DNA from: an uncultured Oscillibacter sp.
GTDB taxonomy: Bacteria; Bacillota; Clostridia; Oscillospirales; Oscillospiraceae
Assembly: GCA_910576845.1 (NCBI GenBank)
Contig: CAJTJA010000001.1
Location: 1-64,000, forward strand
Reading direction: 5' to 3'
DNA length: 64,000 nt
This document shows, in pieces, positions 14,665 through 24,236 of the stretch (the stretch's first letter is position 1; every line of letters begins with the position of its first letter). Under the pieces are notes generated by a model. It saw nothing but the letters and a program-made list of their open reading frames with translations. It searched no databases and had not been told where the DNA came from. The position numbers and the translations under genes were made by a program.

Positions 14665-17616
14665 ATGTCCGAACTGATGACTCCCATCCCCTTCCGGGAA
14701 CTGATGACCTGGGTAACAGCCGAGTACCAGGCGGAGGGCACCGTCTTCGGCGTCCACAAGCCCTATAGGGCAGGCGTCAAGACCCTGCCCATCTTCGGCG
14801 AAAAGATTGAGACTCCCTTTGGCCCCGCCGCCGGACCCAACACCCAGCTGGCCCAGAACATCATCGCCTCTTACTTCGCCGGGGCCCGCTTCTTTGAGCT
14901 GAAAACCGTCCAGAAAATGGACGGCGCGGACTTGGCCGCCTGCATCAGCCGTCCCTGCATTCTGGCGGAAGATGAGTGCTACAACTGCGAGTGGTCCACA
15001 GAGCTCTATGTCCAGCAGGCATTTGAGGAGTATGTGAAGGCCTGGTGCGCCTGCAAGATGATGGCGAAGGTCTACGGGCTGGGCGACCCCGGCGCCTTTG
15101 TGTTCAACATGTCCGTGGGCTACGACCTGGCGGGCATCCAGGGCGAAAAGGTGGATGGCTTCCTCAACGGTATGGTGGACGCTTCCCAGACTCCCATTTT
15201 CCAGGAGTGTATCCGGGTGCTCAAGGAATTCTTCCCCGCAGAAAGCGCCTTCATCGACGCCATCACCCCCCATATCTCCGGCAGCGTCACCCTCTCCACC
15301 CTCCACGGCTGCCCGCCGGATGAGATCGAGCGGATCGCCAGCTACCTCATTGAGAAGAAAAAACTCCACACCTTCGTCAAGTGCAACCCCACCATCCTGG
15401 GCTATGAGACTGCCCGGTCCATTCTGGACGGCATGGGCTATGACTATATCGCCTTTGACGACCATCACTTCAAGGAGGATCTCCAGTACTCGGACGCAGT
15501 GCCCATGTTCCGCCGTCTCCAGGCCCTGGCGGACAAAACCGGCGTGGAATTCGGCCTGAAGCTCTCCAACACCTTCCCTGTGGACGTGAAGGCCGGGGAG
15601 CTCCCCAGCGAGGAAATGTATATGGCGGGCAAGTCCCTCTTCCCCCTGACCACCACCATGGCCGCCCGCATCTCCCGGGAGTTCGGCGGACGGATGCGCA
15701 TCAGCTACGCCGGAGGCGCGGACGCGCTGAACATCGATAAACTGTTCTCCCTTGGCATTTGGCCCATCACTATGGCCACCACAGAGCTCAAGCCCGGCGG
15801 CTACCAGCGCTTCGTCCAGATCGGCGATAAGCTGGACGCTCTGGAGTTCCAGCCCTTCACCGGCGTGGACGTGGAGGGCATTGAGGCTCTGGCGCTGGCG
15901 GCCCGGTCCGACAAATACCACGTCAAGTCCGTGAAGCCTCTGCCCCGGCGGAAGCTCTACGAAAAAGTGCCCCTCATGGACTGCTTCACCGCCCCCTGCA
16001 AGGGCGGCTGCCCCATCGGCCAGGACATCCCGGAATATATCGAACTGTGCCGGAAGGGTGAGTACGCCTCCGCCCTGCGGCTGATCTGTGAAAAGAACCC
16101 CCTGCCCTTCATCACCGGCACCATCTGCGCCCACAACTGCCAGACCAAGTGCACCCGGAATTACTATGAGGATTCCGTCCAAATTCGAGCCACAAAGCTG
16201 GTGGCGGCGGAGCGCGGCTATAACGAGTACCTTTCTAAAGTGAAAGCCCCCGTCCCGGCCAAGAACGGGAAAAAAGCGGCTGTCATCGGCGGCGGTCCCG
16301 CAGGCATGGCGGCGGCCTACTTCGTGGGCCGGGCGGGCATCCCCGTCACTGTTTTCGAGAAGTCCGGCCAACTGGGCGGCGTCGTCCGGCAGGTCATCCC
16401 CGCCTTCCGCATCTCCGACGAAGCCATTGACAAGGACGCGGCCCTGATCGCCAAAATGGGCGCGGACATCAAGCTGAACACTCCCGCTCCCTCGGTGGCC
16501 GAGCTGAAGGCCCAGGGGTATACCCACATTTTCTTCGCTGTGGGCGCCTGGAAGGCCGGGCGGCTGGACGTCCCCGGCAACGTGGTCCCCGTCATTGGCT
16601 GGCTGAAGGACATGAAGGCCGGGAAGAACGTATCCCTGGGCCATGTCGCCGTGGTGGGCGGCGGCAACACCGCTATGGACGCCGCCCGGGCGGCTCTCTG
16701 GGCGGGGGCGAAATCCTCTACTCTGGTATATCGCCGGACAAAAAAGTATATGCCCGCCGACGCGGAGGAGCTGGAGCTGGCTATGGCCGACGGTGTGAAC
16801 TTCCTGGAGCTGGTGGCCCCCGTGGAGCAGAAGGACGGGAAGCTCCGCTGTGAGAAGATGAAGCTGGGCGAGCCCGACGAGAAGGGCCGCCGGAAGCCGG
16901 AGCCCATCGGGGAATTCGTGGAAATTGACTGCGATACCGTAGTCTCCGCCGTGGGCGAGAAGGTGGAAAGCGAGCTCTTCACCGCCAACGGCATCGAAGT
17001 GGACGCCCGGGGCCTGCCGGATTTCCAGACCAATGTGGAAGGCGTCTACGCAGGCGGAGACGCCATGCGGGGCCCCGCCACCGTGGTGGAGGGCATCGCC
17101 GATGCCCAGGCCTTTGCCAACGCCGTTATTGGGGAAACGCACAAATTTGCCATTCCTGAAAAGGCCGTGGCCTCTCGGGCGGACGCTATCGCCAAGAAGG
17201 GCATTCTCTGCGAGTCCGCCAAGTGCGAGGGAGACCGGTGCCTCATCTGCAACGTGGTGTGCCAGGTCTGCGCCGACGTATGCCCCAACCGGGCCAACGT
17301 AGTTATCAAGATGCCCGACGGGCGGCATGAGATTCTGCATGTGGACCGGATGTGCAACGAGTGCGGCAACTGCGCCATCTTCTGCCCCTACGACTCCGCC
17401 CCCTACCGGGAGAAATTTACTCTCTTTAAGACCCGGGAGGGCTTTGACGAAAGTGTGCACAACCAGGGCTTCCTGCCCCTGGGCGGCGGGAAGGTGCTGG
17501 TCCGGCTGGACGGAAAAGTCTTCGAGGCAGACCTGAACGCCGAAAATGATCTGCCCGCCGGCATTGAGGTATTTATCCTCACGGTGATGAACAAATACGC
17601 TTATCTGCTGGGCTGA
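14665..17616 (+). CDS. ygfK: YgfK-type putative selenate reductase / Fe-S flavoprotein
   Basis: A 983-residue multidomain oxidoreductase. The N-terminal 430 residues form a dihydroorotate-dehydrogenase-like barrel. Residues about 440-530 carry a GltD-like iron-sulphur segment (CFTAPCKGGCP, then CAHNCQTKC). The FAD motif GGGPAGMAAAYF is near 541 and the NAD(P) motif VVGGGNTAMDAA near 663. The C-terminus has ferredoxin-like clusters (CLICNVVCQVCADVCP and CNECGNCAIFCP, 860-910). YgfK is thought to pass electrons in purine or selenium-dependent hydroxylase pathways. Start: ATG 14665, because the ATGGAGG at 14650 is its ribosome site. It is 45 bases from the orphan gene and probably cotranscribed. 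Confidence 0.93.
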   Translation: MSELMTPIPFRELMTWVTAEYQAEGTVFGVHKPYRAGVKTLPIFGEKIETPFGPAAGPNTQLAQNIIASYFAGARFFELKTVQKMDGADLAACISRPCILAEDECYNCEWSTELYVQQAFEEYVKAWCACKMMAKVYGLGDPGAFVFNMSVGYDLAGIQGEKVDGFLNGMVDASQTPIFQECIRVLKEFFPAESAFIDAITPHISGSVTLSTLHGCPPDEIERIASYLIEKKKLHTFVKCNPTILGYETARSILDGMGYDYIAFDDHHFKEDLQYSDAVPMFRRLQALADKTGVEFGLKLSNTFPVDVKAGELPSEEMYMAGKSLFPLTTTMAARISREFGGRMRISYAGGADALNIDKLFSLGIWPITMATTELKPGGYQRFVQIGDKLDALEFQPFTGVDVEGIEALALAARSDKYHVKSVKPLPRRKLYEKVPLMDCFTAPCKGGCPIGQDIPEYIELCRKGEYASALRLICEKNPLPFITGTICAHNCQTKCTRNYYEDSVQIRATKLVAAERGYNEYLSKVKAPVPAKNGKKAAVIGGGPAGMAAAYFVGRAGIPVTVFEKSGQLGGVVRQVIPAFRISDEAIDKDAALIAKMGADIKLNTPAPSVAELKAQGYTHIFFAVGAWKAGRLDVPGNVVPVIGWLKDMKAGKNVSLGHVAVVGGGNTAMDAARAALWAGAKSSTLVYRRTKKYMPADAEELELAMADGVNFLELVAPVEQKDGKLRCEKMKLGEPDEKGRRKPEPIGEFVEIDCDTVVSAVGEKVESELFTANGIEVDARGLPDFQTNVEGVYAGGDAMRGPATVVEGIADAQAFANAVIGETHKFAIPEKAVASRADAIAKKGILCESAKCEGDRCLICNVVCQVCADVCPNRANVVIKMPDGRHEILHVDRMCNECGNCAIFCPYDSAPYREKFTLFKTREGFDESVHNQGFLPLGGGKVLVRLDGKVFEADLNAENDLPAGIEVFILTVMNKYAYLLG

Positions 17617-18080
17617 GCAAAAAAAGCACGGAGACCGGGAAATTCTGCTTTCCCTCAGGCTGAACATTTCCAAAAACCTGCGCAAGTCTTCCGGACATTG
17701 TTAAGTTCTGAAAGCCTTTCACTTCCAAGCGTGCTCATGCGCGGGAAATCTTTCCTGAACCTTCCGCGCATGCCTTCCTTCCCGCCGCGCCGGCTTTTCA
17801 ACTCCATCAGCAAGCACACGGAGACCGGAAAATTCCGGTCTCCGTACTTGTTTGCGGATGCACGGCGTCTCCGCCGATACCCGCAAACCAGGCAGCCCTT
17901 CCTCTTTAAGCGGGCATCAAATATATTTTATCTTTTACCTCAAATTACCTCAAATCCGCAGGGCATCCGCGGAAAATATCCGCCGGTCAGGCGTCTTGGC
18001 ATTTTTCATGCTGCCCCGGATGTTCCGCGCTTTTTAACCGGGGCCGCACATTTGCCCCGCATCAAAAAACATTTTAGCGG
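17617..18080. other. Intergenic region with hairpins and a partial duplication
   Basis: No supported gene. It contains a 13-bp perfect hairpin at 17818-17845. A near copy of the hairpin's left half lies at 17627-17647 (AGCACGGAGACCGG shared). A third imperfect stem is at 17737-17771. The long ORF on the plus strand here lacks a ribosome site and motifs. Confidence 0.5.
17818..17845. terminator. Terminator-like hairpin downstream of ygfK
   Basis: Arms 17818-17830 and 17833-17845 are exact reverse complements with a 2-base centre. The T tail is weak, so it may act as an RNA stabiliser rather than a strong terminator. Confidence 0.55.
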
Positions 18081-18109
18081 TTGTATTTACTTGCGCCATG
18101 TGCTAAACT
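18081..18109 (+). promoter_or_regulatory. Promoter of ddl-murF
   Basis: TTGTAT (18081-18086), 17 bases, TAAACT (18104-18109), about 67 bases before the ddl start. Confidence 0.6.
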
Positions 18110-18176
18110 ATAACAGATTATAATAATATGGAAAGTATTACCACGGCTGTTATTGTCAATGCTGGAGGAGCAATTA

Positions 18177-19232
18177 ATGAAAATTGTTGTCTTGGCCGGA
18201 GGGCTCTCCACGGAGCGGGCGGTATCCCTGGTGACGGGAACCGGGATCTGCCGGGCGCTGCGGGAACGGGGCCACCAGGCCATTTTGGTGGATTTGTTTT
18301 TGGGGCTGGAGGATATTCCGGAAAATCCGGACTCCCTGTTTGATGCGGCGGACGGCCTGTGCCCTGACGCGAAAATTGAGACTGTGGCCCCGGATCTGGA
18401 AGCCGTCCGGCGGAGCCGGAAGGACCAGAGCCCCCGGGTCTTCGGCCCTAACGTACTGGAGCTATGCCAGCGGGCCGACATTGTTTTCCTGGGCCTCCAC
18501 GGCCAGGACGGCGAGGATGGGCGGGTTCAGGCGGCTCTGGAGCTGCTGGGCGTGCCCTATACCGGGTCTGGGTATCTGTCCTCCGGCATCGCCATGGACA
18601 AGGCGGTAAGCAAGCGGATCATGGACGCCTGCGGCGTTCCCACTCCCAAGTGGAAGACGCTGGACTATACCGCCGCCCAGGCTCCGGAGCTGGCGAGGGT
18701 CCTGCCCATGCCCTGCGTTATAAAAACCACCACAGGCGGGTCGTCTCTGGGCGTCTACCTGCCGGAGAACCGGGAGGAGCTGGAAGAGGCTCTGGTAAAC
18801 GTTCTGGATTTTGGTGGGAAAATTATTTGTGAAGAGCGTATTTTTGGCCGGGAACTGACGGTAGCCGTGTTGGGAGACCGGGCGCTGCCGGCGGTGGAGA
18901 CGGTCCCTGCCGGGAAGGACTTCGATTATGCCGCCAAATATCAAAAAGGCGGCGCCGCAGAGACCTGCCCCGCCCATCTGACAGCAGCGGAAGCCAAAGC
19001 CGCCGGGGAGCTGGCCCTGCAGGCACACCGGGCGCTGGGCCTGGCAGTCTATTCCCGGACAGATATGATTCTGGATAGCAGCGGAACGCTCTGGTGCCTG
19101 GAGGTAAATTCTCTGCCGGGGATGACCCCCACCAGCTTTGTACCCCAGGAGGCCGCCGCCATAGGCATGAGTTATGGCGAACTCTGCGAGGAGATCGTCC
19201 GTCTGTCCTATGGTCTGAAGCGGAGAAATTGA
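18177..19232 (+). CDS. ddl: D-alanine--D-alanine ligase
   Basis: A 351-residue ATP-grasp ligase making the D-Ala-D-Ala dipeptide of peptidoglycan. Visible elements are the N-terminal LAGGLSTERAVSL, the ATP-grasp KTTTGGSSLGVY (near residue 183), the DYAAKYQKGG loop whose tyrosine favours D-Ala over D-lactate, and the Mg-binding LEVNSLPGMTPTS near 310. The insertion around residues 60-90 is longer than in many Ddl enzymes. Start ATG 18177 follows a GGAGGAG site. It is followed 69 bases later by murF, the next enzyme in the pathway. Confidence 0.95.
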   Translation: MKIVVLAGGLSTERAVSLVTGTGICRALRERGHQAILVDLFLGLEDIPENPDSLFDAADGLCPDAKIETVAPDLEAVRRSRKDQSPRVFGPNVLELCQRADIVFLGLHGQDGEDGRVQAALELLGVPYTGSGYLSSGIAMDKAVSKRIMDACGVPTPKWKTLDYTAAQAPELARVLPMPCVIKTTTGGSSLGVYLPENREELEEALVNVLDFGGKIICEERIFGRELTVAVLGDRALPAVETVPAGKDFDYAAKYQKGGAAETCPAHLTAAEAKAAGELALQAHRALGLAVYSRTDMILDSSGTLWCLEVNSLPGMTPTSFVPQEAAAIGMSYGELCEEIVRLSYGLKRRN

Positions 19233-19301
19233 GCAGTTTCCTTTACATACCAAACGACGAAAACAAAGAAAGCACCCCCGGGGTGTGAGGAGGAAGATGG
19301 A

Positions 19302-20678
19302 ATGAAGCCCATGACTGTTGGTCAGATCGCCGCCGCCGTGGACGGCGTGTGGCTGAATCCCAGCGAAACTGCCCCCGCCGTCACCGCAGTCTGTACCGAC
19401 AGCCGCAAGCTGATCCCCGGCTGCCTGTTCCTGCCTTGGGTGGGAGAGCGGTTCGACGGGCATAATTTCATTGACGCCGCCCTGGAAGCCGGCGCGGCCG
19501 GGTGTCTCTGTGCCCGGGCGCCGGAAAAACTCCGGGCAGACAAATTCTATATTCAGACAGCGGATACCCGGCTGGCCCTTCGGGCCCTGGCCTCCACTTA
19601 TCGGGAGCAGTTTCAGATTCCGGTGATTCAGGTTACAGGCAGCGTAGGGAAAACCACCACTAAGGAAATGATCGCCGCCGTACTGGGGGCAAAATTCAAG
19701 GTGTGGAAGACTCCGGAAAACTACAATAACGATGTAGGCACCCCTTTGACCCTGCTGGGGCTGACCCATGAGCACGAGGCGGCGGTCATTGAAACCGGCA
19801 TGAACCATTTCGGAGAAATTGAATACCTCACCGCTATGGTGAAGCCGGACATCGCCGTCATCTCCAATATCGGCGACGCCCATATCGAATACCTTGGAAG
19901 CCGGGAGGGCATCTTAAAAGCCAAGTGCGAAATCTTTGAATACCTGAAAGAAGACGGCCTTGCAATCCTAAACGGGGATGACGCCCTGCTGGACACGGTG
20001 GCAGTTCCCTTCCAAACAATCCGCTGCGGCAAATCCGAACACTGCCAGGCCCGAATCACGGAAATCGCCGACCATGGCGTGGATGGCATCAGCTGCACCG
20101 TAGTCACGGAAACGGACTGCTATCCATTAAATATCCCAGCCCCCGGGGAACATATGGCCTACGCCGCCGCCATTGCCGCGGCGGTTGGAGAAGCCCTCGG
20201 CCTGAGCCGTGAGGAAATTATCCGCGGAGCGGCAGCCTATGTGCCGGCCGGCAGCCGGATGCGGGTGCTCCGCCTTTTAAACCGGCGCATAATTCTGGAC
20301 GACTGCTACAATGCCAACCCCCAATCCGTGGCGGCGGCTCTGGAGATTCTGGCGCGGACGGAATGCGAACGGAAAGTCGCCGTTTTGGGCGACATGGGGG
20401 AACTGGGTGACATCGGAAACCGGGCACATTACAACATGGGCGCCCTGGCCTCTATGCTGGGCATCGATCTGGTCTTTGCGATTGGAAGCGGGGAACGGGC
20501 AGGGCGGATTGCCGACGGCGCCGCCCAAAGCGGCGGCTCCGTTCAATACTACCCCACGAAGGAAGAGGCCCTGCCCGAGCTCCGGCGTCAGATGGGAGCA
20601 GACGGAACCGTTATGCTGGTGAAGGCCTCCCATGCTATGAAATTTGGATGGCTGGTAGAACAGCTGCAGGAGATATAG
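19302..20678 (+). CDS. murF: UDP-MurNAc-tripeptide--D-Ala-D-Ala ligase MurF
   Basis: A 458-residue Mur ligase. The P-loop VTGSVGKTTTKEM lies near residues 110-122. The central domain contains ENYNNDVGTPLTLLGL and ETGMNHFGEIEYL, and the C-terminal domain has DDCYNANPQSV (near 330) and the final VKASHAMKFGWLV. It adds D-Ala-D-Ala to the UDP-muramoyl tripeptide in the cytosol. It directly follows ddl, which supplies its substrate. A GAGGAGGAAG site precedes the ATG. Confidence 0.96.
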   Translation: MKPMTVGQIAAAVDGVWLNPSETAPAVTAVCTDSRKLIPGCLFLPWVGERFDGHNFIDAALEAGAAGCLCARAPEKLRADKFYIQTADTRLALRALASTYREQFQIPVIQVTGSVGKTTTKEMIAAVLGAKFKVWKTPENYNNDVGTPLTLLGLTHEHEAAVIETGMNHFGEIEYLTAMVKPDIAVISNIGDAHIEYLGSREGILKAKCEIFEYLKEDGLAILNGDDALLDTVAVPFQTIRCGKSEHCQARITEIADHGVDGISCTVVTETDCYPLNIPAPGEHMAYAAAIAAAVGEALGLSREEIIRGAAAYVPAGSRMRVLRLLNRRIILDDCYNANPQSVAAALEILARTECERKVAVLGDMGELGDIGNRAHYNMGALASMLGIDLVFAIGSGERAGRIADGAAQSGGSVQYYPTKEEALPELRRQMGADGTVMLVKASHAMKFGWLVEQLQEI

Positions 20679-20702
20679 AGGGAGAATCAAGAACAGGATA
20701 CT

Positions 20703-22601
20703 ATGATTGATATACAGATCAGCTCCCTGGTCAAATCCTTCGAGGTTGGCCGCAATGTTCTGGATGGACTGACCTTTCAGATTGACCAGGGGGAACGGGT
20801 GGGCCTTCTGGGCCGGAACGGCGCGGGGAAAACCACCCTGTTCCGCATTTTGACCCGCGAGACCGACGCCGATGAGGGGCATGTCACCATCGGGCAGGGA
20901 AGACGGCTGGGTCTGATTTCCCAAATTCCCGTTTACCCGGCGGGATACACGGTAGAAGATGTTCTCCGCTCCGCCTTCGCCAGGCTGGAAAGCCTGGTGA
21001 GGGAAATGGAAACTCTGGAGAGCCGCATGGAGGCCGGGGAAAGCGATCCTGCCCTTTTGCGGCGCTATGGGTCTCTCAGCGAGCGCTTCGAGATTTTCGG
21101 CGGTTATGACACCGACGTGGCCGTGAACAAGATTGCCAACGGGCTTTCCATTTCCCCGGAAATGCGGAATCAGCTCTTTGACAGCCTCTCCGGCGGCGAA
21201 AAAACCCGCGTAAACCTGGGCAGGCTGATTCTTGAGGACACGGACATTCTGCTGCTGGACGAGCCAACAAACCATTTGGACCTTCACGCTACAGAGTGGC
21301 TGGAAGAGTATATCCGGGGGTTTCGGGGCACCGTTGTCGCCATCTCCCATGACCGTTACTTTCTGGACCGGGTCGTCACGAGAGTCATTGAGATTGAAGA
21401 CGGCAAGGCAGAGTTTTACAGCGGAAACTACAGCTTTTACGCCGTGGAAAAGGAACGCCGCTATCAGGAGCGCTTAAAGCAGTACCAGAAGGAACAGGCC
21501 AAAATTGAGCAGCTGGAAAAAGCGGCGGAGCAGCTCCGGGTCTGGGCCTTTATGGGCATGGACAAAACCTACCGCCGGGCCGTCAATATTGAGCGCCGGA
21601 TCGAGCGGATGCGCACCACCGCAAAGCCCACCAAGGCGCGGAAGATGGACGCGCGCTTTTCCATTGCCGAATTTCACGGGGATGAAATGCTGGGCATCCG
21701 GAATCTGGCAAAGTCGTATGGAGACAAGCACCTCTTTGACAATATCACCCTGAAGGTTGAGGGAGGGGAACGGATTGCCCTCATCGGCGACAATGGAACA
21801 GGAAAATCCACCCTCATCAAGATGATCATGGGGGAGCTGTATCCCGACGACGGGCGGATTAAGCTGGGCCCCCAGGCAAAGCCCGCCTATCTGCCCCAGA
21901 TTATTCACTTTGACCACCCGGACTGGAACCTTGTGGAAACCATGATGGCTTTCAAACGGGGGCTTTCCGCCCAAAGCGCCCGAAACCGCCTGGCCGCCTA
22001 TGAATTCCGGGGCGAGGATGTATTCAAGCCTGTATCGGTTCTCTCCGGCGGCGAGCAGAGCCGCCTTCGGTTGTGCATGCTGATGGACGGGGATGTCAAT
22101 TTCCTGATTTTGGACGAGCCTACCAACCACCTGGATATCGCGTCCCGGGAATGGATTGAGGAGGCGGTGGAGTCTTACGACGGAACGCTGCTCTTTGTCA
22201 GTCATGACCGCTATTTTATCAACCGCTTTGCCACCCGCATCTGGGAGCTGGCGAACGAAACGATTACGGATTATCCTATGGGCTTTGCCCAATACCGCCA
22301 GATGAAGGCCCAGGAGGAGGCGGCGAAAGCAGAGCCCCCCAAACCCTCAAAAGAAAAAACGGAGCGCCCCGTCCGGGGCAATCGGGCCCAGCAGAACGCC
22401 AGGCGGCAGCTGACCATCTGCGAGCGGGACATTGCCAAAGCGGAGGAGCGGGTTGCCGCTCTGGAGGCGGATATGGAGGCCGCTGCCTGCGACTATGAAA
22501 AGCTGACGGAGCTGACGTCGGAGCGGGAGGCCGCGCAGGAGCTGCTGGATGGTCTTTACGGGAAGTGGGAGCAGCTCAGCATGGAAGCCGGAGAGGCATG
22601 A
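20703..22601 (+). CDS. ABC-F family ATPase (Uup/YdiF-like)
   Basis: A 632-residue soluble protein with two ABC ATPase domains. Each has a Walker A (GRNGAGKTTL near 38; GDNGTGKSTL near 360), a signature LSGG, and Walker B with LLDEPTNHLD or LILDEPTNHLD. A helical P-site linker of about 80 residues lies between them. The C-terminus (about 540-632) is a charged coiled coil. ABC-F proteins bind the ribosomal E site and modulate translation or confer antibiotic protection; the coiled-coil tail points to the Uup/YdiF branch rather than to a resistance determinant. It lies 24 bases after murF. Confidence 0.93.
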   Translation: MIDIQISSLVKSFEVGRNVLDGLTFQIDQGERVGLLGRNGAGKTTLFRILTRETDADEGHVTIGQGRRLGLISQIPVYPAGYTVEDVLRSAFARLESLVREMETLESRMEAGESDPALLRRYGSLSERFEIFGGYDTDVAVNKIANGLSISPEMRNQLFDSLSGGEKTRVNLGRLILEDTDILLLDEPTNHLDLHATEWLEEYIRGFRGTVVAISHDRYFLDRVVTRVIEIEDGKAEFYSGNYSFYAVEKERRYQERLKQYQKEQAKIEQLEKAAEQLRVWAFMGMDKTYRRAVNIERRIERMRTTAKPTKARKMDARFSIAEFHGDEMLGIRNLAKSYGDKHLFDNITLKVEGGERIALIGDNGTGKSTLIKMIMGELYPDDGRIKLGPQAKPAYLPQIIHFDHPDWNLVETMMAFKRGLSAQSARNRLAAYEFRGEDVFKPVSVLSGGEQSRLRLCMLMDGDVNFLILDEPTNHLDIASREWIEEAVESYDGTLLFVSHDRYFINRFATRIWELANETITDYPMGFAQYRQMKAQEEAAKAEPPKPSKEKTERPVRGNRAQQNARRQLTICERDIAKAEERVAALEADMEAAACDYEKLTELTSEREAAQELLDGLYGKWEQLSMEAGEA

Positions 22602-22645
22602 CAGCCTCCTGCCGCAAGGGACCGGAGTCCCGCAAAGGATGAACT

Positions 22646-23404
22646 ATGAGAAAGAACATTTTTTATCTGATGATGGCCATTCTGACGCTGACGGGGCTGG
22701 GACTGGTGGTAATTCCCAACGGAATGCACTTCACTGGCTGGCTGCTTCTGGGAACGGCGGCAGTTTGGGCCGCCGGAATATTTGCCGTCCAATGGGGGAA
22801 ACGCTCCCGGGCCGGGAAAATCTGCGGACGGATATTTTTTGCCGGCCTGACCCTGGTTCTTGTAATGCTGGCAGGCATTGAGACAGCCATTGTGTTCCGG
22901 GGAGAGGCGGACAACTCCGCCCTGCCTGTGGACGCAGTGATTGTTCTGGGAGCCGGGGTCAATGGGGAAACGCCCTCGGCAGCGCTCTGGTCTCGCATCC
23001 GGGCAGCCGAGGCATATCTGGAGAAGCATCCGGAAGTTCCAGTGGTTCTTTCAGGGGGACAGGGCCCCGGAGAAGCTATCTCCGAGGCGGAAGCCATGCG
23101 CAGGGCACTGTGGAAAAACGACAGCCGCAAGGATGCCCGTCTTCTTCTGGAAGAGCAGTCCTCCAACACGGCCCAAAACCTTGCTTTTTCCAAAGAACTT
23201 TTGGAGAAGCAAGGCTTGGACACTGACACTGCGGTCATTGCCGTTGTAACCAACGATTTTCACTGTTTTCGGGCCCACATGATTGCCCAAAAACAAGGCC
23301 TGCGCACCATTGACGTCCCGGCGGAGCTGCCCTGGTGGTGGCTCACCGCCAACTATTATCTGCGAGAGGCCTTCGCCGTGGTGAAGACAGCGTTGTTTGA
23401 CTAG
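22646..23404 (+). CDS. YdcF/ElyC-family membrane protein (DUF218)
   Basis: A 252-residue protein with three N-terminal membrane helices (about residues 5-70). An extracytoplasmic DUF218 domain follows, with DAVIVLGAGVNGETPS near residue 95, PVVLSGGQGPGE near 132 and ENSSNTAQN-like EEQSSNTAQNL near 172. Family members ElyC/SanA/YdcF affect envelope integrity, perhaps by handling undecaprenyl-linked intermediates; the chemistry is unproven. The neighbouring murF and ABC-F genes fit an envelope role. The ATG at 22646 has only a weak site (aaagga). Confidence 0.85.
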   Translation: MRKNIFYLMMAILTLTGLGLVVIPNGMHFTGWLLLGTAAVWAAGIFAVQWGKRSRAGKICGRIFFAGLTLVLVMLAGIETAIVFRGEADNSALPVDAVIVLGAGVNGETPSAALWSRIRAAEAYLEKHPEVPVVLSGGQGPGEAISEAEAMRRALWKNDSRKDARLLLEEQSSNTAQNLAFSKELLEKQGLDTDTAVIAVVTNDFHCFRAHMIAQKQGLRTIDVPAELPWWWLTANYYLREAFAVVKTALFD

Positions 23405-23722
23405 AGGCTGTAGGAAGCATGGCGGAATGCTCATCGGGACAATGTTTTTACCCAAAGAGCATGTGATTTCCGTAAGGCGCCGCCCTTGCCAGTCCCTCTC
23501 CAATCGCCGGGCAGGGCGATGCTCCCCAAGAGCCCTGACGGACTTCAAAGAAAATCCGCGAAGCACCGGCGGATAATCGTCCGCTGATTAAGCGCCTTGG
23601 TATTTTTCAAGCAGAGCCTCGGAAAAAAACCGCAAGGATTTTTATGTGCCCGGAAGCCCGGCAACAGGCCTTGCCTCCGCAGCAGTCGAAAATATAATGA
23701 AAAGCAAGGAGATGAACGCCAC
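23405..23722. other. Intergenic region, nothing recognised
   Basis: About 318 bases between the YdcF-like and flavodoxin genes. I see no supported coding frame and no clear promoter. Confidence 0.45.
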
Positions 23723-24217
23723 GTGGCATGGAATAACGTGCTGTGCGTATATTATTCCCGGACGGGAAACACAAAAAGAGCCATGGAGGAGATTGCCCAG
23801 GCCCTGGGAGCGGAACTCGCGGAGCTGCAGGACAGCGTGGACCGCAGCGGCTGGGGCGGCTGGCTCCGCTGCGGAGTGGATGCCATGCGCCGCACGCTGC
23901 CGCCGGTAAAATGCACGGCCCGATTCCCTTTGACGGATTACCGCCTGGTAATCGTGGGTTCCCCCGTGTGGGCAGGCCGGTGCAGTTCTGTGGTCCGCAG
24001 CTTTTTGAAGCAATACGGCAAGGACCTGCGAAATGCCTCCTATGTCCTCACACGAGGCTGCGAGGATAAAAACGAGGAGATTTTTGAGCAGATGGACCGC
24101 TATACTCCCTGCGGCCACAAGACGGCTGTGTCTTTACGGAGCGGTTCTGTGGGATATGCCTTCTGGCAGGAGGAATTTCTCCGCCAAACCCAGGAATTTT
24201 TGCAGACCGGCAGATAA
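23723..24217 (+). CDS. Flavodoxin-family protein
   Basis: A 164-residue flavodoxin-like protein. The phosphate-binding loop YYSRTGNTK lies at residues 10-18 and the IVGSPVWAGRCSSVV segment near 78-92 contacts the flavin. Such proteins carry electrons or act as quinone/disulphide reductases with FMN. Start is GTG 23723 with an AAGGAG site; ATGs in the upstream extension lack sites. The CEDKNEEIF segment contains one Cys. It is followed 19 bases later by prfA. Confidence 0.85.
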   Translation: MAWNNVLCVYYSRTGNTKRAMEEIAQALGAELAELQDSVDRSGWGGWLRCGVDAMRRTLPPVKCTARFPLTDYRLVIVGSPVWAGRCSSVVRSFLKQYGKDLRNASYVLTRGCEDKNEEIFEQMDRYTPCGHKTAVSLRSGSVGYAFWQEEFLRQTQEFLQTGR

Positions 24218-24236
24218 AAACATGGGGGAAAGCTCT

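Noticed and set aside
14635..17685. 1016-codon open frame on the minus strand
   Set aside because: It is antisense to ygfK, whose domains are clear. Long opposite frames are expected in GC-rich genes, and this one shows no motifs.
17698..18123. 141-codon ORF upstream of ddl
   Set aside because: It runs through hairpins and the ddl promoter, and has no ribosome site or motif.
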